Made by a program: the position numbers and the translations under genes
Notes under the pieces: model-generated
What the model saw: the letters and a program-made list of their open reading frames with translations, nothing else
What the model was told of the DNA's origin: nothing
Databases searched by the model: none
Part shown: positions 63,471 to 64,000 of the stretch, piece after piece
Layout: each line of letters starts with the position of its first letter
Position numbering within the stretch: the first letter of the stretch is position 1
Source: Betaproteobacteria bacterium
GTDB lineage: Bacteria > Pseudomonadota > Gammaproteobacteria > Burkholderiales > Ga0077523
DNA: 64,000 nt
Direction of reading: 5' to 3'
Assembly (NCBI GenBank): GCA_016713305.1
Contig: JADJPK010000014.1
Coordinates: forward strand, 62,001-126,000

Positions 63471-64000
63471 GAGCCGTCGCGCTCGGGCTTTCGGTCGCGC
63501 TGCTCGCCGGATGCATCGCACCCGGCGCGAAGCAGTTCCCCGGACGCTCGTCGGACAGCACCGCGGCAGTCCACGAGTTCAGCGCGGAGGCGACCCGCTA
63601 CGAAGTGACGACGGAAGACTCCGGGATCCGCCTGAAGGTGTATCGGGAAGGCCCGCTGGCGCGGCTGGGGCACAACCACGTGATCACTGCCCGGGTGCAA
63701 GGGGTCCTTTACCGGGACCCACGCACGGGGGAACCGGGCTTCCGCCTCGAGATTCCGCTGGATTCCGTGGAGGTGGATCCCGCGGATGCGAGGCAGGAGG
63801 AGGGCGGTGATTTCCCGGGAGAGATTCCGGCACCGGCACGCCAGGGCACACGCGACAACATGCTGGGTCCCGGACTTCTGGATGCGGGCCGGTGGCCGGT
63901 CATCCGGATCGAGTCGATACGGGTTTCGGGCACCGGCCCGCGAACGAGGGTGATGGCACTGGCGACCCTTCGTGGAACGTCCCGGCCGCTGGAATTCCCT
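63461..64000 (+). CDS. YceI-like lipoprotein, 3' end cut by the window
   Basis: At least 180 codons, open to the last base. ATG 63461 (or GTG 63467) overlaps the end of mgtA by about 10 bases. The N-terminus is a lipoprotein signal with lipobox LLAGC (Cys18). The mature part contains TRYEVTTEDSGIRLKVYREG, LARLGHNHVITAR (the H-N-H region seen in YceI relatives), FRLEIPLDSVEVDPADAR, RDNMLGPGLLDAGRWPVIRI and VMALATLRGTSRPLEFP. This order (strand, 'D..M.g...Ld...yP.i.f', 'G.L.l.G...p') fits the YceI lipocalin-like fold that binds isoprenoid-type lipids. The ligand is not known. Confidence 0.8.
   Translation, partial: MAVRAVALGLSVALLAGCIAPGAKQFPGRSSDSTAAVHEFSAEATRYEVTTEDSGIRLKVYREGPLARLGHNHVITARVQGVLYRDPRTGEPGFRLEIPLDSVEVDPADARQEEGGDFPGEIPAPARQGTRDNMLGPGLLDAGRWPVIRIESIRVSGTGPRTRVMALATLRGTSRPLEFP

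Overview
The window is a GC-rich chromosomal segment, most likely from a betaproteobacterium (Burkholderiales- or Rhodocyclales-like). The grounds are the codon use, at least six exported proteins with C-terminal PEP-CTERM sorting signals, a creBCD locus, ahpC-ahpF, a TRAP transporter, and fabI next to plsC. I see no rRNA or tRNA gene, no CRISPR array and no recognisable insertion sequence or phage module.

Layout. (1) 0-3.2 kb: a Gly/Met-rich Spy/CpxP-type periplasmic protein, divergent from an OmpR-type regulator and sensor kinase pair. (2) 3.2-9.3 kb: a 1-kb non-coding stretch, then PEP-CTERM proteins, a small PH-like membrane protein, a Tim44-domain protein and two badly frameshifted genes. 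(3) 9.6-15.4 kb: a plsC - nitronate-monooxygenase-like - fabI operon, a RidA-family gene, another PEP-CTERM protein and a glycosyltransferase. (4) 15.6-20.2 kb: one about 1,520-residue beta-strand-repeat PEP-CTERM protein, read in three pieces because of two frameshifts. (5) 20.3-27 kb: a SnoaL-like protein, a GST, a membrane protein, a bacteriohemerythrin, an exported protein, and a fusion of a Tgt-family transglycosylase with an MnmC/MnmD-like methyltransferase domain. (6) 27.3-31 kb: creBCD, with a perfect cre-tag (TTCAC-N6-TTCAC) before creD. (7) 31-37.1 kb: a CitE-like lyase divergent from a dctP-dctQ-dctM TRAP operon, followed by a cyclase-family hydrolase. (8) 37.2-45.5 kb: a P-type ATPase with an in-frame stop, a solute-sensing hybrid kinase, an M13 metallopeptidase and an outer-membrane beta-barrel protein. 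(9) 46-51.8 kb: a MalT-like regulator with a C-terminal BTAD-like domain, a small exported protein, and a PQQ dehydrogenase translationally coupled to a cytochrome c. (10) 52-54.4 kb: ahpC-ahpF. (11) 54.5-64 kb: a glutaminase-STAS-cyclic-nucleotide-binding fusion, a Ubi-type flavin hydroxylase, a metallophosphoesterase, a PEP-CTERM protein, an exported protein, an MgtA-type Mg2+ ATPase, and a YceI-like lipoprotein cut by the window end.

How genes work together. Several blocks are coherent: envelope stress sensing (spy-like/RR/HK and creBCD), lipid synthesis (plsC/fabI), solute uptake plus catabolism (TRAP/lyase/cyclase), peroxide detoxification (ahpCF) and alcohol oxidation (PQQ enzyme plus cytochrome).

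Caveat. Roughly one gene in four carries a single-base frameshift or a stop, often in a G/C run and often compensated by a second shift within conserved domains. That looks more like uncorrected sequencing or assembly indels than real gene decay, so 'frameshifted' below should be read with that in mind.
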